A program made the position numbers and the translations under genes. Positions 54,642-64,000 of a stretch of DNA of 64,000 bases are shown one piece after another. The stretch comes from Pseudomonas sp. B21-023 (GTDB lineage Bacteria > Pseudomonadota > Gammaproteobacteria > Pseudomonadales > Pseudomonadaceae). The notes under the pieces were generated by a model that was given only the letters and a program-made list of their open reading frames with translations, was not told where the DNA came from and ran no database searches. Position 1 is the first letter of the stretch; the number at the start of each line of letters is the position of its first letter. The DNA lies in contig NZ_CP087190.1 of assembly GCF_024749165.1 (NCBI RefSeq), forward strand, positions 2,205,501 to 2,269,500, given 5' to 3'.

Positions 54642-56177
54642 TCATCCATCCGCCCAGGCATCGATCAGCTCACGCGCCTCGCGGCTCGACAGGGGCCGCT
54701 TCAGGCGCTGCGACAGCACCGCCATGGCCCGTGAATAGCCCTTGGCAATCACTGCCTCGACCTGGTCGTCCAGGCATTGCAGGGCAACGAAGTCGCCTTG
54801 CTCCGGCGTGCCGACGTACTCGATCCGGTTCCAACCCGCGGCATGCCCGAGCACCTCGTAGGTGCGCCCGTGCTGGTAGGTCCAGAAAAACGGCACGTCG
54901 TCGTAGCGGCGCCGTTCGCCGAGCATGTTGGCGGCGGCGATCACGCCATGCTGCTGGGCCAGGCGCCAGTGCTCGATGCGCACCGGGCGGCCAGCCAGGG
55001 GGAAAGTGGCGATATCGCCCGCCGCCCACAGGCCGTCGGCGGCCTGCAGGTGCGCGTCCACCGTGAGCGAATGGTCTTCGGCCAGGGGCAGGCCCTGGAC
55101 GAAGCGGGTGGCCGGGGTGACGCCGGTACCCAGCAGCACCAGCGCGGTCTCCAGGCGCTCGCCATTGGCCAGCAGCACGGCCTCGACGCGCTCGCGGCCC
55201 TCGAAGCCGATCACCTCGGTCGGCCCGTGGAACTGCACACCCTTGCGCTCATGCAGCTCGCGCAGGGTCTGGCCGACGCGCTCGCCCAACTGCCGGGCCA
55301 GCGGGATGGCGTGACGCGTGACCACATGCACCTGCAGGCCGTACTTGCACAGGGCGCTGGCGGCCTCCAGGCCGATGAAACCGTCGCCGATGATCACCAC
55401 CGGCTGGCCCGGCTCGGCCAGGTCGAGCAGCTGCGCGGCATCGGTGCGCGAGCGCAGTACGCAGATGCCGGGCAGTTGCACGCCGGGGAGCTGGGGGCGG
55501 TAGGGCTTGCCGCCGGTGGCCAGCAGGGCGGCGTCGTACTTCAACTGCTGGCCGTCGGCCAGGCTGATCACGCGCTTGCCGGCATCCAGCGCGCGTACCT
55601 TGCCGTGCATGCGCCGCAGCTGGCCTCGGCGCAGGTCGACTGGGGCGAGCAATGAGGATACGTCGTCCACCGGCATCTGCCCGGCGATGACGAACTTGCT
55701 CAGCGCGGTGCGATCGTAGGCGTTCGGCTGTTCCTGGTCGATCCACAGCAGGCGCCCGGCAAAGCCATGGTCGAGCAAGGTGGCGATGGCGGCCGCCCCG
55801 GCGGCGCCGGCACCCACCACGACGAAGGTGCGCGCGTCGCGGTGGCGCGGCGCTTCGGCCTCGGGCAGTGGCTGGTCGTCCACCCATAGCTGGCCGTTCC
55901 TGACCTGCACGGCATGACGGCGCAGACCGGCCAGCGCCGGGGGCTCGCACACCGCGCCCTCATCCACGGCGAAGGCGGCCTTGTGCCATGGGCAGATCAG
56001 CAACCCCCCACAGACCGCGCCTTGTTCCAGTGGCGCGCCCTCATGCGGGCAGTTGGCCTGGTAGGCACGCACCCGCTCGCCCTGGCGCACCAGGACGATG
56101 TCTTCGGTGCCGGCCTGGACGCGCAGGGGACGGTGTTCTTCGAGCAGGTCGAGGCTGGCCACGGCATGGAAGGTCAT
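54642..56177 (-). CDS. Rieske-AIF-like FAD/NAD(P) reductase
   Basis: 511 residues. An N-terminal Rieske domain holds CPH (Cys43, His45) and CPWH (Cys62, His65). A pyridine-nucleotide disulfide-reductase-type part follows with FAD motif [16 protein letters not shown] (about 120-135) and NAD motif IIGDGFIGLEAASAL. AIFM3-like organisation, also used as ferredoxin reductases for Rieske oxygenases, but no oxygenase is nearby. Cytoplasmic redox enzyme. Confidence 0.85.
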   Translation of the reverse strand: MTFHAVASLDLLEEHRPLRVQAGTEDIVLVRQGERVRAYQANCPHEGAPLEQGAVCGGLLICPWHKAAFAVDEGAVCEPPALAGLRRHAVQVRNGQLWVDDQPLPEAEAPRHRDARTFVVVGAGAAGAAAIATLLDHGFAGRLLWIDQEQPNAYDRTALSKFVIAGQMPVDDVSSLLAPVDLRRGQLRRMHGKVRALDAGKRVISLADGQQLKYDAALLATGGKPYRPQLPGVQLPGICVLRSRTDAAQLLDLAEPGQPVVIIGDGFIGLEAASALCKYGLQVHVVTRHAIPLARQLGERVGQTLRELHERKGVQFHGPTEVIGFEGRERVEAVLLANGERLETALVLLGTGVTPATRFVQGLPLAEDHSLTVDAHLQAADGLWAAGDIATFPLAGRPVRIEHWRLAQQHGVIAAANMLGERRRYDDVPFFWTYQHGRTYEVLGHAAGWNRIEYVGTPEQGDFVALQCLDDQVEAVIAKGYSRAMAVLSQRLKRPLSSREARELIDAWADG

Positions 56178-56357
56178 GGGGATCTCCTCAGCAGGTAGTG
56201 TTCATTTGACGCCTGCCATGGGCCCAGGCTGCGCTCAGCCGACGATCGGAAGGGTGATTACAACATTTCACAAAAACTTCAAATGAGACCAAATTGACTC
56301 AAAATCAATGTGCAAGTACCATTCGCGCCAATTTTAGCTAACGGCTCGGGTGAGTTC

Positions 56358-57500
56358 ATGAGCAATTTGCGTGCAATAGGGATGGTCAGCTGGCTGGCAG
56401 TGGCGGTAGCGCTGGCCGGTTGCGGAGTGGCTGAAGAACAGCAGGCCGTGACTGAAACGGCATTTCCGGTGGAGACCGTGACGCTGGCCAGCGAACAGTT
56501 GGCCCTTACCTCGACCTTGCCGGGCCGGGTCGAACCGATGCGGGTGGCCGAGGTGCGTGCCCGGGTGGCCGGCATTGTCCTGCACAAACGTTTCGAGGAA
56601 GGCGCCGACGTCAAGGCCGGCGATGTGCTGTTCCAGATCGACCCGGCACCGTTCAAGGCTGCCCTGGCGCGTGTCGAGGCCGACCTTGCGCGGGCCCAGG
56701 CGGTGCAGCAGGAGGCCCAGGCACGGGTCAAGCGCTATGAGCCGCTGGTCAAGATCGAGGCGGTCAGCCAGCAGGACTTCGACACCGCCAGCGCCGAGCT
56801 GCGCAGCGCCCAGGCGGCCGTGCGCTCGGCCCAGGCCGACGTGCAGACCGCGCGCCTGAACCTGGGCTATGCCACGGTCACCGCGCCGATCTCCGGCCGC
56901 GTCGGCCGCGCCCTGGCCACCGAAGGCGCCCTGGTCGGGCAGGGCGACGCCACCTTGATGGCGCGCATCCAGCAGCTCGATCCGATCTACGTCGACTTCA
57001 CCCAGTCCGCCGCCGAAGCCCTGCGTCTGCGTCAGGCCCTCAAGGAAGGCACGCTCGGTGGTGGCGACGACAAGGCGCTGACCGCCCAGGTGGAAGGCAC
57101 CGACTACCAGCGCCAGGGCGCGCTGATGTTCACCGACGTGGCGGTCGACCGTGGCACCGGCCAGGTCACCTTGCGCGGTCGCTTCGACAATGCCGACGGC
57201 ATCCTGCTGCCGGGCATGTACGTGCGCGTGCGTACCCCACAGGGCACCGACCAGCAGGCCATCCTGGTGCCGCAGCGCGCGGTGCAGCGCGGCAGCGACG
57301 GCGAGGCGCGGGTGCTGGTGGTCGGCAACGGCAACCTGGCCGAGGCGCGCAGCGTGCGCACCGGCGGGATGCACGGCTCGCGCTGGCAGATCACCGAGGG
57401 CCTGCGCGCCGGTGACCAGGTCATCGTCGGCGGCCCGGCCGGCCTTGCGCCTGGCATGTCGGTGCAGCCGGCCCAGGCGCAACAGGCCGCGGCACACTAA
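56358..57500 (+). CDS. RND efflux periplasmic adaptor (membrane fusion protein)
   Basis: 380 residues from ATG 56358, lipobox ALAGCGVAE (Cys18). Biotin-lipoyl halves (VAEVRARVAGIVLHKRFEEGADVKAGDVLF and RLNLGYATVTAPISGRVGRAL) flank a coiled coil at about residues 105-165 (ALARVEADLARAQAV...). Connects the RND pump with the outer-membrane channel. First gene of a three-gene operon; upstream promoter region 56178-56357 is shared with the divergent reductase. Confidence 0.93.
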   Translation: MSNLRAIGMVSWLAVAVALAGCGVAEEQQAVTETAFPVETVTLASEQLALTSTLPGRVEPMRVAEVRARVAGIVLHKRFEEGADVKAGDVLFQIDPAPFKAALARVEADLARAQAVQQEAQARVKRYEPLVKIEAVSQQDFDTASAELRSAQAAVRSAQADVQTARLNLGYATVTAPISGRVGRALATEGALVGQGDATLMARIQQLDPIYVDFTQSAAEALRLRQALKEGTLGGGDDKALTAQVEGTDYQRQGALMFTDVAVDRGTGQVTLRGRFDNADGILLPGMYVRVRTPQGTDQQAILVPQRAVQRGSDGEARVLVVGNGNLAEARSVRTGGMHGSRWQITEGLRAGDQVIVGGPAGLAPGMSVQPAQAQQAAAH

Positions 57501-57515
57501 GGCGAGGGTAGCGAG

Positions 57516-60500
57516 ATGTCCAAGTTCTTCATCAATCGGCCGAACTTCGCCTGGGTCGTGGCGCTGTTCATTTCCCTGGCCGGCCTGCTGGTGATCCCGG
57601 CGCTGCCGGTGGCCCAGTACCCCAGCGTGGCACCGCCACAGATCTCCATCACCGCCTCCTACCCGGGCGCCTCGGCCAAGGTGCTGGTGGAGTCGGTGAC
57701 CAGCATCATCGAGGAGTCGTTGAACGGCGCCAAGGGCCTGCTTTACTACGAGTCCACCAACAACTCCAACGGCGTGGCCGAAGTGCTGGTGACGTTCGAG
57801 CCCGGCACCCAGCCGGACATGGCCCAGGTCGATGTGCAGAACCGCCTGAAGAAGGCCGAGGCGCGCATGCCCCAGGCGGTGCTGATCCAGGGGCTCAAGG
57901 TCGAGCAGGCCAGTTCCGGCTTCCTGCTGATCTACGCCTTGACCAGCACGGCCGGTGATCAGGGTGATACCACGGCCTTGGCCGATTATGCCGCACGCAA
58001 CATCAATAACGAGCTGTTGCGCGTGCCGGGTGTGGGCAAGCTGCAGTTCTTCTCTTCGGAGGCGGCCATGCGGGTCTGGGTTGATCCGCAGAAACTGGTG
58101 GGCTATGGCCTGTCCATCGACGATATCAACAACGCCATCCGTGGCCAGAACGTCCAGGTGCCTGCCGGCAGCTTCGGCAGCACGCCGGGGGCCAGCGAGC
58201 AGGAACTGACCGCGACGCTGGCTGTGCAAGGCACCCTGGAAACGCCGGAGGCGTTCGCCGCCATCGTCCTGCGCGCCAACCCGGACGGCTCCAGCGTACG
58301 CCTGGGCGATGTGGCACGCATGGCCATCGGTAGCGAGAACTACAACCTGTCCTCGCGCCTGGATGGCAAACCGGCCGTGGCCGGCGCGGTGCAGCTGGCA
58401 CCTGGCGCCAATGCCATCCAGACCGCGACGCTGGTCAAGGAGCGCCTGGCCGAGCTGTCGCAGTTCTTCCCGGAAGGCGTTGAATACTCGGTGCCGTACG
58501 ACACCTCGCGCTTCGTCGATGTGGCCATCGAGAAGGTCATCCACACCTTGATCGAAGCCATGGTGCTGGTGTTCCTGGTGATGTTCCTGTTCCTGCAGAA
58601 CGTGCGCTACACCCTGATCCCGTCGATCGTGGTGCCGGTGTGCCTGCTGGGTACGCTGATGGTCATGAAGCTGCTCGGTTTCTCGGTGAACATGATGACC
58701 ATGTTCGGCATGGTGCTGGCCATCGGTATCCTGGTAGATGACGCCATCGTGGTGGTGGAGAACGTCGAGCGGTTGATGGCCGAGGAAGGCTTGTCGCCGG
58801 TGGAGGCCACCATCAAGGCGATGGGGCAGGTATCCGGGGCGATCATCGGCATCACTTTGGTGCTGGCCGCGGTGTTCCTGCCGTTGGCGTTCATGTCCGG
58901 ATCGGTCGGGGTGATCTATCAGCAGTTTTCCGTCTCGCTGGCGGTGTCGATCCTGTTCTCCGGCTTCCTCGCCCTGACCTTCACCCCGGCGCTGTGCGCC
59001 ACCCTGCTCAAGCCGGTGCCCCATGGCCACCATGAAAAGGGTGGTTTTTTCGGTGCCTTCAACCGCGCCTTTGCCCGCGTCACCGAGCGCTACTCGGTGA
59101 TGAACAGCGCCCTGGTGGCCCGTGCCGGGCGCTGGATGCTCGCCTACGTCGGTATCCTGGTGGTGCTCGGCTACTCCTACCTGCGCCTGCCGGAGGCCTT
59201 CGTGCCAGCAGAAGACCTGGGCTACAGCATCGTCGACGTGCAACTGCCGCCCGGCGCCAGCCGGGTACGCACCGACCACACCGCCGAGGCACTGGAAAAG
59301 TACCTGATGTCGCGCGACGCGTTGGCCAGCTCGTTCATCGTCAGCGGCTTCAGCTTCTCGGGCCAGGGCGACAACGCCGCGCTGGCGTTCCCCACCTACA
59401 AGGACTGGTCCGTGCGCGGCAAGGAGCAGTCGGCAGAGGCGGAAACCGCAGCCATCAACGCCCAGTTCGCGGCCAATGGCGATGGTGCCATCACCGCGGT
59501 CATGCCTCCGCCGATCGACGGCCTGGGCAACTCCGGCGGTTTCGCCCTGCGCCTGATGGACCGTGGCGGCCTGGGGCGCGATGCGCTGCTGGCGGCCCGT
59601 GATCAGCTGTTGGCCCGCGCCAACGGCAACCCGGTGATCCTCTACGCGATGATGGAGGGCCTGGCCGAGGCGCCGCAGCTACGCGTGCAGATCGACCGCG
59701 AGAAAGCCCGCACCCTGGGCGTGAGCTTCGAGACCATCAACAGCACCCTGGCCACCGCCTTCGGTTCGGCGGTGATCAACGACTTCAGCAATGCCGGGCG
59801 CCAGCAGCGCGTGGTGGTGCAGGCCGAGCAGGGCGAGCGCATGTCCCCGGAAAGCGTGCTACGCCTGTATGCACCCAATGTCAGCGGCGAGCAGGTGCCG
59901 TTCAGCGCCTTTGTCTCCACTCGCTGGGAGGAGGGGCCGGTACAACTGGTGCGCTACAACGGTTACCCGTCGATCCGCATCGCCGGTGACGCCGCGCCCG
60001 GCTACAGCACTGGCCAGGCGATGGCCGAGATGGAGCGTCTGGTCAGCGAGTTGCCACCTGGCATTGGTTATGCCTGGACCGGCCTTTCGTACCAGGAAAA
60101 GGTGTCCAGCGGCCAGGCTGCCGGCCTGTTCGCCCTGGCCATCCTGGTGGTGTTCCTGCTGCTGGTGGCGCTGTACGAGAGCTGGGCAATCCCGCTGACG
60201 GTGATGCTGATCGTGCCGATCGGCGCCTTGGGCGCGGTCTGGGCGGTACTGCTCACCGGCATGCCCAACGACGTGTACTTCAAGGTCGGCCTGATCACCA
60301 TCATTGGCCTGGCGGCGAAGAACGCCATCCTGATCGTCGAGTTCGCCAAGGAGCTGTGGGAGAAGGGTTACAGCTTGAGCGACGCCGCCATCGAGGCCGC
60401 GCGCCTGCGTTTGCGCCCGATCGTGATGACCTCCATGGCCTTCATCCTCGGCGTGGTGCCCCTGGCCATCGCCACCGGCGCCGGCGCGGCGAGCCAGCGC

Positions 60501-60644
60501 GCCATCGGTACCGGGGTGATTGGCGGCATGCTCAGCGCCACCTTGCTGGGCGTAGTGTTCGTGCCGATCTGTTTCGTCTGGGTGCTGAAGCTGCTCAAGC
60601 GCAAGCCGGCCCCTGTGCAACACGCTGTCGAGGTGGCGAAGTGA
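57516..60644 (+). CDS. RND multidrug efflux permease (HAE1, AcrB/MexB-like)
   Basis: 1042 residues, usual length. [28 protein letters not shown] is the first helix. The proton-relay Asp408-Asp409 lies in [18 protein letters not shown] and the partner Lys in [17 protein letters not shown]. Drives drug/H+ antiport. Which TtgABC/MexEF/MexVW-type pump it represents cannot be fixed from sequence reading. Confidence 0.95.
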   Translation: MSKFFINRPNFAWVVALFISLAGLLVIPALPVAQYPSVAPPQISITASYPGASAKVLVESVTSIIEESLNGAKGLLYYESTNNSNGVAEVLVTFEPGTQPDMAQVDVQNRLKKAEARMPQAVLIQGLKVEQASSGFLLIYALTSTAGDQGDTTALADYAARNINNELLRVPGVGKLQFFSSEAAMRVWVDPQKLVGYGLSIDDINNAIRGQNVQVPAGSFGSTPGASEQELTATLAVQGTLETPEAFAAIVLRANPDGSSVRLGDVARMAIGSENYNLSSRLDGKPAVAGAVQLAPGANAIQTATLVKERLAELSQFFPEGVEYSVPYDTSRFVDVAIEKVIHTLIEAMVLVFLVMFLFLQNVRYTLIPSIVVPVCLLGTLMVMKLLGFSVNMMTMFGMVLAIGILVDDAIVVVENVERLMAEEGLSPVEATIKAMGQVSGAIIGITLVLAAVFLPLAFMSGSVGVIYQQFSVSLAVSILFSGFLALTFTPALCATLLKPVPHGHHEKGGFFGAFNRAFARVTERYSVMNSALVARAGRWMLAYVGILVVLGYSYLRLPEAFVPAEDLGYSIVDVQLPPGASRVRTDHTAEALEKYLMSRDALASSFIVSGFSFSGQGDNAALAFPTYKDWSVRGKEQSAEAETAAINAQFAANGDGAITAVMPPPIDGLGNSGGFALRLMDRGGLGRDALLAARDQLLARANGNPVILYAMMEGLAEAPQLRVQIDREKARTLGVSFETINSTLATAFGSAVINDFSNAGRQQRVVVQAEQGERMSPESVLRLYAPNVSGEQVPFSAFVSTRWEEGPVQLVRYNGYPSIRIAGDAAPGYSTGQAMAEMERLVSELPPGIGYAWTGLSYQEKVSSGQAAGLFALAILVVFLLLVALYESWAIPLTVMLIVPIGALGAVWAVLLTGMPNDVYFKVGLITIIGLAAKNAILIVEFAKELWEKGYSLSDAAIEAARLRLRPIVMTSMAFILGVVPLAIATGAGAASQRAIGTGVIGGMLSATLLGVVFVPICFVWVLKLLKRKPAPVQHAVEVAK

Positions 60645-62047
60645 TGGTCATGGGTAAATGTGCACTACCGTTCGTGCTGGCCTTGACCCTGGTCGGCTGT
60701 TCCCTGGCGCCGACCTACCAGCGCCCGGAGGCGCCGGTGGCGGCTGCCTGGGGCGATGCCGCCGGCCATCATGGCAAGTCGGTGGAGCAGCTGGACTGGC
60801 AGGCGTTCATCGTCGATCCGGCCTTGCGCCAACTGGTCGCCACGGCACTCGACAACAACCGCTCTCTGCGTCAGACCCTGCTCGACATCGAGCAGGCCCG
60901 AGCGCAATACCGCATCCAGCGGGCCGATCGGGTGCCTGGCCTGAGTGCCGGAGCTTCCGGCAATCGCCAGCACTTGCCGGCGGACCTGTCGAACAGCGGC
61001 AGGGAAGGGGTCAGCAGCAGCTACCAGGTGGGGCTGTCGCTGCCAGAGTACGAAGTGGACCTGTTCGGTCGGGTCAAGAGCCTGAGCGATGCGGCCCTGG
61101 AACAGTACCTGTCCACCGAGGAGGCCGGCCGCGCCGCCCGCATTGCGCTGATCGCCGATGTCAGCCAGGCCTACCTGAGCCTGGACGGTGCCGAACGGCG
61201 CCTGGCGCTGACCCGCCAGACCCTGGCTAGCCGCGAGGACTCGCTGGCCCTGGTCGGCCAGCGGCGCGCCGCCGGCACGGCCACGGCACTGGACCATCAG
61301 GAGGCGTTGGGGCTGGTCGAGCAGTCACGGGCCGAATTGGAAGGCATCGTGCGCGAGCAGCGCCAGGCCTACAACGCCCTGGTGCTGCTGCTGGGCAGCG
61401 CCGAGGCGGCCAAGTCGATTCCCGCCGAGCGGGCGCAGGCGCCGATGGTCCTGCAGGACATCGCCCCAGGCGCGCCGTCGGCGCTGATCGAGCGCCGCCC
61501 GGACATCCTCGCCGCCGAGCACCGGCTGCGGGCGCGCAATGCCGATATCGGCGCGGCGCGGGCGGCGTTCTTCCCGCGGATCAGCCTGACCGGCAGTTTC
61601 GGCACCTCCAGCGCGCAGATGTCCGGGTTGTTCGACGGTGGCTCGCGTAGCTGGACGTTCATGCCGCAACTGTCGCTGCCGCTGTTCGACGCCGGGCGCA
61701 ACAAGGCCGGCCTGAACCTGGCCGAGGCGCGCAAGGACTCGGCGGTGGCCGCTTACGAAGGCACGATCCAGAGCGCCTTCCGCGAAGTGGCCGACGCCCT
61801 GGCCGCCACCGATACCTTGCGCCGCGAGGAAGCCGCGCGGCGTGCCCTGGCCGACACCAGCCGGGCGACCGTAACGCTGGCCAAGGCGCGCTATGAGGGC
61901 GGGGTGGACAACCACCTGCGCTACCTGGACGCGCAGCGCAGCGGCTATGTCAACGAAGCGGCGTTCATCGAGGCCAGCACCCAGCGCCAGCTGGCACTGG
62001 TCGATCTGTTCCGTGCCTTGGGCGGTGGCTGGCCGGCCCAAGGTTGA
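60644..62047 (+). CDS. RND outer-membrane efflux lipoprotein (OprM/NodT family)
   Basis: 467 residues; ATG 60644 overlaps the RND stop (TGATG). Lipobox LTLVGC. Two OEP repeats: LRQTLLDIEQARAQYRIQRADRVPGLS and QLSLPLFDAGRNKAGLNLAEARKDSAVAAYEG. Completes the tripartite pump. ATG 60650 or GTG 60641 are alternative starts. Confidence 0.93.
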   Translation: MVMGKCALPFVLALTLVGCSLAPTYQRPEAPVAAAWGDAAGHHGKSVEQLDWQAFIVDPALRQLVATALDNNRSLRQTLLDIEQARAQYRIQRADRVPGLSAGASGNRQHLPADLSNSGREGVSSSYQVGLSLPEYEVDLFGRVKSLSDAALEQYLSTEEAGRAARIALIADVSQAYLSLDGAERRLALTRQTLASREDSLALVGQRRAAGTATALDHQEALGLVEQSRAELEGIVREQRQAYNALVLLLGSAEAAKSIPAERAQAPMVLQDIAPGAPSALIERRPDILAAEHRLRARNADIGAARAAFFPRISLTGSFGTSSAQMSGLFDGGSRSWTFMPQLSLPLFDAGRNKAGLNLAEARKDSAVAAYEGTIQSAFREVADALAATDTLRREEAARRALADTSRATVTLAKARYEGGVDNHLRYLDAQRSGYVNEAAFIEASTQRQLALVDLFRALGGGWPAQG

Positions 62048-62080
62048 AATGCCTCCTTTGGTTGGGAAATCCAACCGCTT

Positions 62081-62114
62081 GGCCCCAGGTGTCCCTGCCT
62101 TGGGGCCTTTTTTT
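62081..62114 (+). terminator. Terminator of the efflux operon
   Basis: GGCCCCA, 13-base loop, TGGGGCC followed by seven T residues (62108-62114). Confidence 0.85.
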
Positions 62115-62144
62115 GCCCAGTGATAGGGGCCGAACAGGCGAGCG

Positions 62145-62720
62145 TTAATCGCGCAACAGATCCGGACTGTTGAAGTTACTCAATCGCGCATCGTCCTCGG
62201 CACACGCCAACCCCTGTAAACTCGCCTGCAGCAAAGCCTTCTGCAAACTCCGTTCGCCCACCTGCCAGGCTTGCTCCAGCAATGGCAACACGCGCCGGGG
62301 CAACACACTGAACATCGGCTGCCAATACCCACCCTGGCGCACCATGGCCGCGCTGTCATGCGCCACGGCCAGGCGCAGCAGGTCCTCGACCAGCGCCCGG
62401 TCGATGCGCGGCGCATCGCAGGCCAGCACTACCACCCATTCGTGCCGGGCTGCCCTGAGCCCGCTGATCACGCCGGCCAGCGGGCCGGGAAAGTCCGCTT
62501 CGGCGTCCGTGACGAGCTGGTCGGCGTAGATCGCGTAGGCCGCCTGGTTGCGGTTGCAGGAGATCACCAGGTCATCGCTCAGTGCCCGCACGGCGCGTTG
62601 CACATGCGCCACCAACGGCTCGCCACACCAGGGCACCAGCCCCTTGTCGCGCCCGCCCATGCGCTGGCCACGGCCGCCGGCAAGAATAAGGATGGAGCAG
62701 GGGGGAAGAACGTCGGGCAT
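62145..62720 (-). CDS. mobA: Molybdenum cofactor guanylyltransferase
   Basis: 191 residues. SILILAGGRGQRMGGRDKGL is the GTP-binding signature and FPGPLAGVISGL and VVVLACDAPRI follow as in MobA. Attaches GMP to molybdopterin to give the MGD cofactor for DMSO-reductase-type enzymes. Single gene between two efflux loci. Confidence 0.95.
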   Translation of the reverse strand: MPDVLPPCSILILAGGRGQRMGGRDKGLVPWCGEPLVAHVQRAVRALSDDLVISCNRNQAAYAIYADQLVTDAEADFPGPLAGVISGLRAARHEWVVVLACDAPRIDRALVEDLLRLAVAHDSAAMVRQGGYWQPMFSVLPRRVLPLLEQAWQVGERSLQKALLQASLQGLACAEDDARLSNFNSPDLLRD

Positions 62721-62781
62721 GAAAAAGGGTTCCGGGCAGTCAATGCCGGGAACCCTCCCATTTACCGCAGGGCTTGTCCAG

Positions 62782-64000
62782 TCAGGCCTGGTGGGTGGCC
62801 ACCTGCGCCGCCTTGGTCTTGCCGCGCCCGGCCAGGCGCATCACCACGACGAAGAACACCGGCACGAACACCACGGCGAAGGTGGCGCTGAGCATGCCGC
62901 CGATCACCCCGGTGCCGATGGCTTGCTGGCTGGCCGAGCTGGCGCCGCTGGCGATGGCCAGCGGCACCACGCCGAGGATGAACGCCAGCGAGGTCATCAC
63001 GATCGGGCGCAGACGCAGACGCGCGGCCTGGATCGTCGCGTCCGCCGCATCGACGCCTTGGTCCACCAGGTCCTTGGCGAACTCGATGATCAGGATGGCG
63101 TTCTTCGCCGACAGGCCGATCAGGGTGATCAGGCCGACCTTGAAGAACACGTCGTTGGGCAGGCCGCGCAGGGTCACCGCGAGCACCGCGCCGAGCACGC
63201 CCAGTGGCACCACCAGCAGCACCGCGGTGGGGATCGACCAGCTTTCGTACAGCGCGGCCAGGCACAGGAATACCACCAGCAGCGACAGTGCCATCAGCAG
63301 TGGCGCCTGGCTACCGGACAGGCGTTCCTGCAGCGACAGGCCGGTCCACTCCAGGCCGGCACCTGCCGGCAGCTGCGCCACCAGGCGCTCGATCTCGGCC
63401 ATGGCCTCGCCCGAGCTGTAGCCGGCCGCCGGCTCGCCGGAAATCGACACCGCCGGGTAGCCGTTGTAACGGGTCAGCTGCACCGGGCCGGACTGCCAGC
63501 GGGCGCTGACGAAGGCGCCCAAGGGCACCATCTTGCCGCTGCTGTTGCGCACGTGGATTTTCAACAGATCTTCGACCTGGCTGCGCCGGTCGCCTTCGGC
63601 CTGCACCACCACCCGCTGCATGCGGCCCTGGTTGGGGAAGTCGTTGACGTAGTTCGACCCCACCGCGGTGTCGAGCACCGCGCCGATATCGGCAAACGAC
63701 ACGCCCAGGGCGTTGGCCTGGCGGCGGTCCACTTCCAGCTCGACCTGAGGGCTCTCCGCCAGCGATGCTTCGCGCACGTTGACCAGCACCTTGCTCTTGC
63801 GCGCCGCGTCCAGCAGTTGGTCACGAGCTTCCATCAGCCCGGTGTGGCCCATGCCGCCGCGGTCCTGCAGGCGGAACTCGAAACCGGTCGACTCGCCCAG
63901 GCCGTCCACCGGCGGCGGCAGCACCGCGTAGGCGATGGCGTCCTTGAGCTGGGTGAAGGCCATGGTGGCGCGTTCGGCGATCGACTGCGCGCTGTCGTCG
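62782..64000 (-). CDS. RND efflux permease, C-terminal part (second pump, runs off the window)
   Basis: About 406 residues, open to the last base (DDSAQSIAERATMAFTQL upstream of an internal Met), so the N-terminal 600 or more residues are missing. The PN2 porter part and TM8-12 are visible: [42 protein letters not shown], and [13 protein letters not shown]. AcrB/MexB-type drug pump. It is divergent from the 57516 pump's operon and only about 30-45% similar by eye, not a tandem copy. Confidence 0.92.
   Translation of the reverse strand, partial: DDSAQSIAERATMAFTQLKDAIAYAVLPPPVDGLGESTGFEFRLQDRGGMGHTGLMEARDQLLDAARKSKVLVNVREASLAESPQVELEVDRRQANALGVSFADIGAVLDTAVGSNYVNDFPNQGRMQRVVVQAEGDRRSQVEDLLKIHVRNSSGKMVPLGAFVSARWQSGPVQLTRYNGYPAVSISGEPAAGYSSGEAMAEIERLVAQLPAGAGLEWTGLSLQERLSGSQAPLLMALSLLVVFLCLAALYESWSIPTAVLLVVPLGVLGAVLAVTLRGLPNDVFFKVGLITLIGLSAKNAILIIEFAKDLVDQGVDAADATIQAARLRLRPIVMTSLAFILGVVPLAIASGASSASQQAIGTGVIGGMLSATFAVVFVPVFFVVVMRLAGRGKTKAAQVATHQA

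Noticed and set aside
56334..59279. 981-residue open frame on the minus strand
   Set aside because: Antisense shadow of the RND adaptor and permease; composition His/Gln/Arg-rich without domain motifs, typical for high-GC antisense frames.
60356..60643. Longer start for the outer-membrane efflux gene
   Set aside because: It would run through the RND end in another frame and hide the lipoprotein signal; the 60644 start with overlap is better.

Overview
The window looks like chromosomal DNA of a Pseudomonas of the P. putida group. The support is inference from gene content and texture: high GC, dense coding on both strands, a ribose operon ordered rbsBACRKD beside an ansB-type glutaminase-asparaginase, Pseudomonas-restricted families (DUF1654, DUF2970, DUF934 beside a CysI-type reductase), and many GC-rich REP palindrome pairs between genes. 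I see no rRNA, tRNA, CRISPR array, insertion sequence, integrase or prophage gene. It reads as ordinary, rather transporter- and regulator-rich chromosome, cut inside a gene at both ends.

Layout. 1-5 kb: C-terminal part of YcaO, a terminator, two tandem tiny secreted Cys-rich peptides, an isochorismatase-family hydrolase and a nitronate monooxygenase, two short conserved genes (one DUF1883) and a small lipoprotein. 5-6.6 kb: a dihaem cytochrome pair best read as thiosulfate dehydrogenase TsdB-TsdA. 6.8-11.6 kb: galU, glutathione reductase, ahpC and ahpF (a peroxide-defence block with an OxyR-like site before ahpC). 11.7-16.5 kb: a YdhP-like MFS exporter with a DkgB-type reductase, an AraC/GyrI-like regulator and an unrecognised 521-residue protein. 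16.7-18.8 kb: cysI-DUF934. 19-21.6 kb: an orphan periplasmic binding protein, two short membrane proteins and a LysR gene divergent from an acyl-CoA dehydrogenase. 23-26 kb: an NCS1 nucleobase-type permease, an HD-domain protein, secreted endonuclease I and DUF1654. 26.4-34.9 kb: ansB, then rbsBACRKD and a periplasmic nucleoside hydrolase, so that ribose released outside the inner membrane can be imported and phosphorylated.

35-40.4 kb: small lipoproteins, a TetR-quinone reductase pair, an AraC-alcohol dehydrogenase pair and a DUF3313 lipoprotein with a short partner. 40.5-43.9 kb: a two-component system convergent with a PstS-OmpA fusion protein. 44-53.3 kb: a run of transport genes (a second NCS1 permease, EamA, three LysE-type exporters, an MFS exporter) mixed with AraC and LysR regulators and an NfsB nitroreductase. 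53.5-64 kb: an aldo/keto reductase, a Rieske-AIF-type reductase, a complete RND tripartite efflux operon, mobA, and the C-terminal part of a second RND pump.

The most notable signals are the duplicated Cys/Gly/Pro micropeptides (1721-2051), a three-copy 14-bp operator array before the TetR gene (36441-36477), a perfect 10-bp direct repeat 21 bp apart between the AraC and alcohol dehydrogenase genes (38084-38114), an OxyR-like 37-bp site, three consecutive stem-loops at 24640-24724, and the PstS-OmpA fusion. No clearly new defence or biosynthetic system is evident; the micropeptide pair is the best candidate for undescribed biology.
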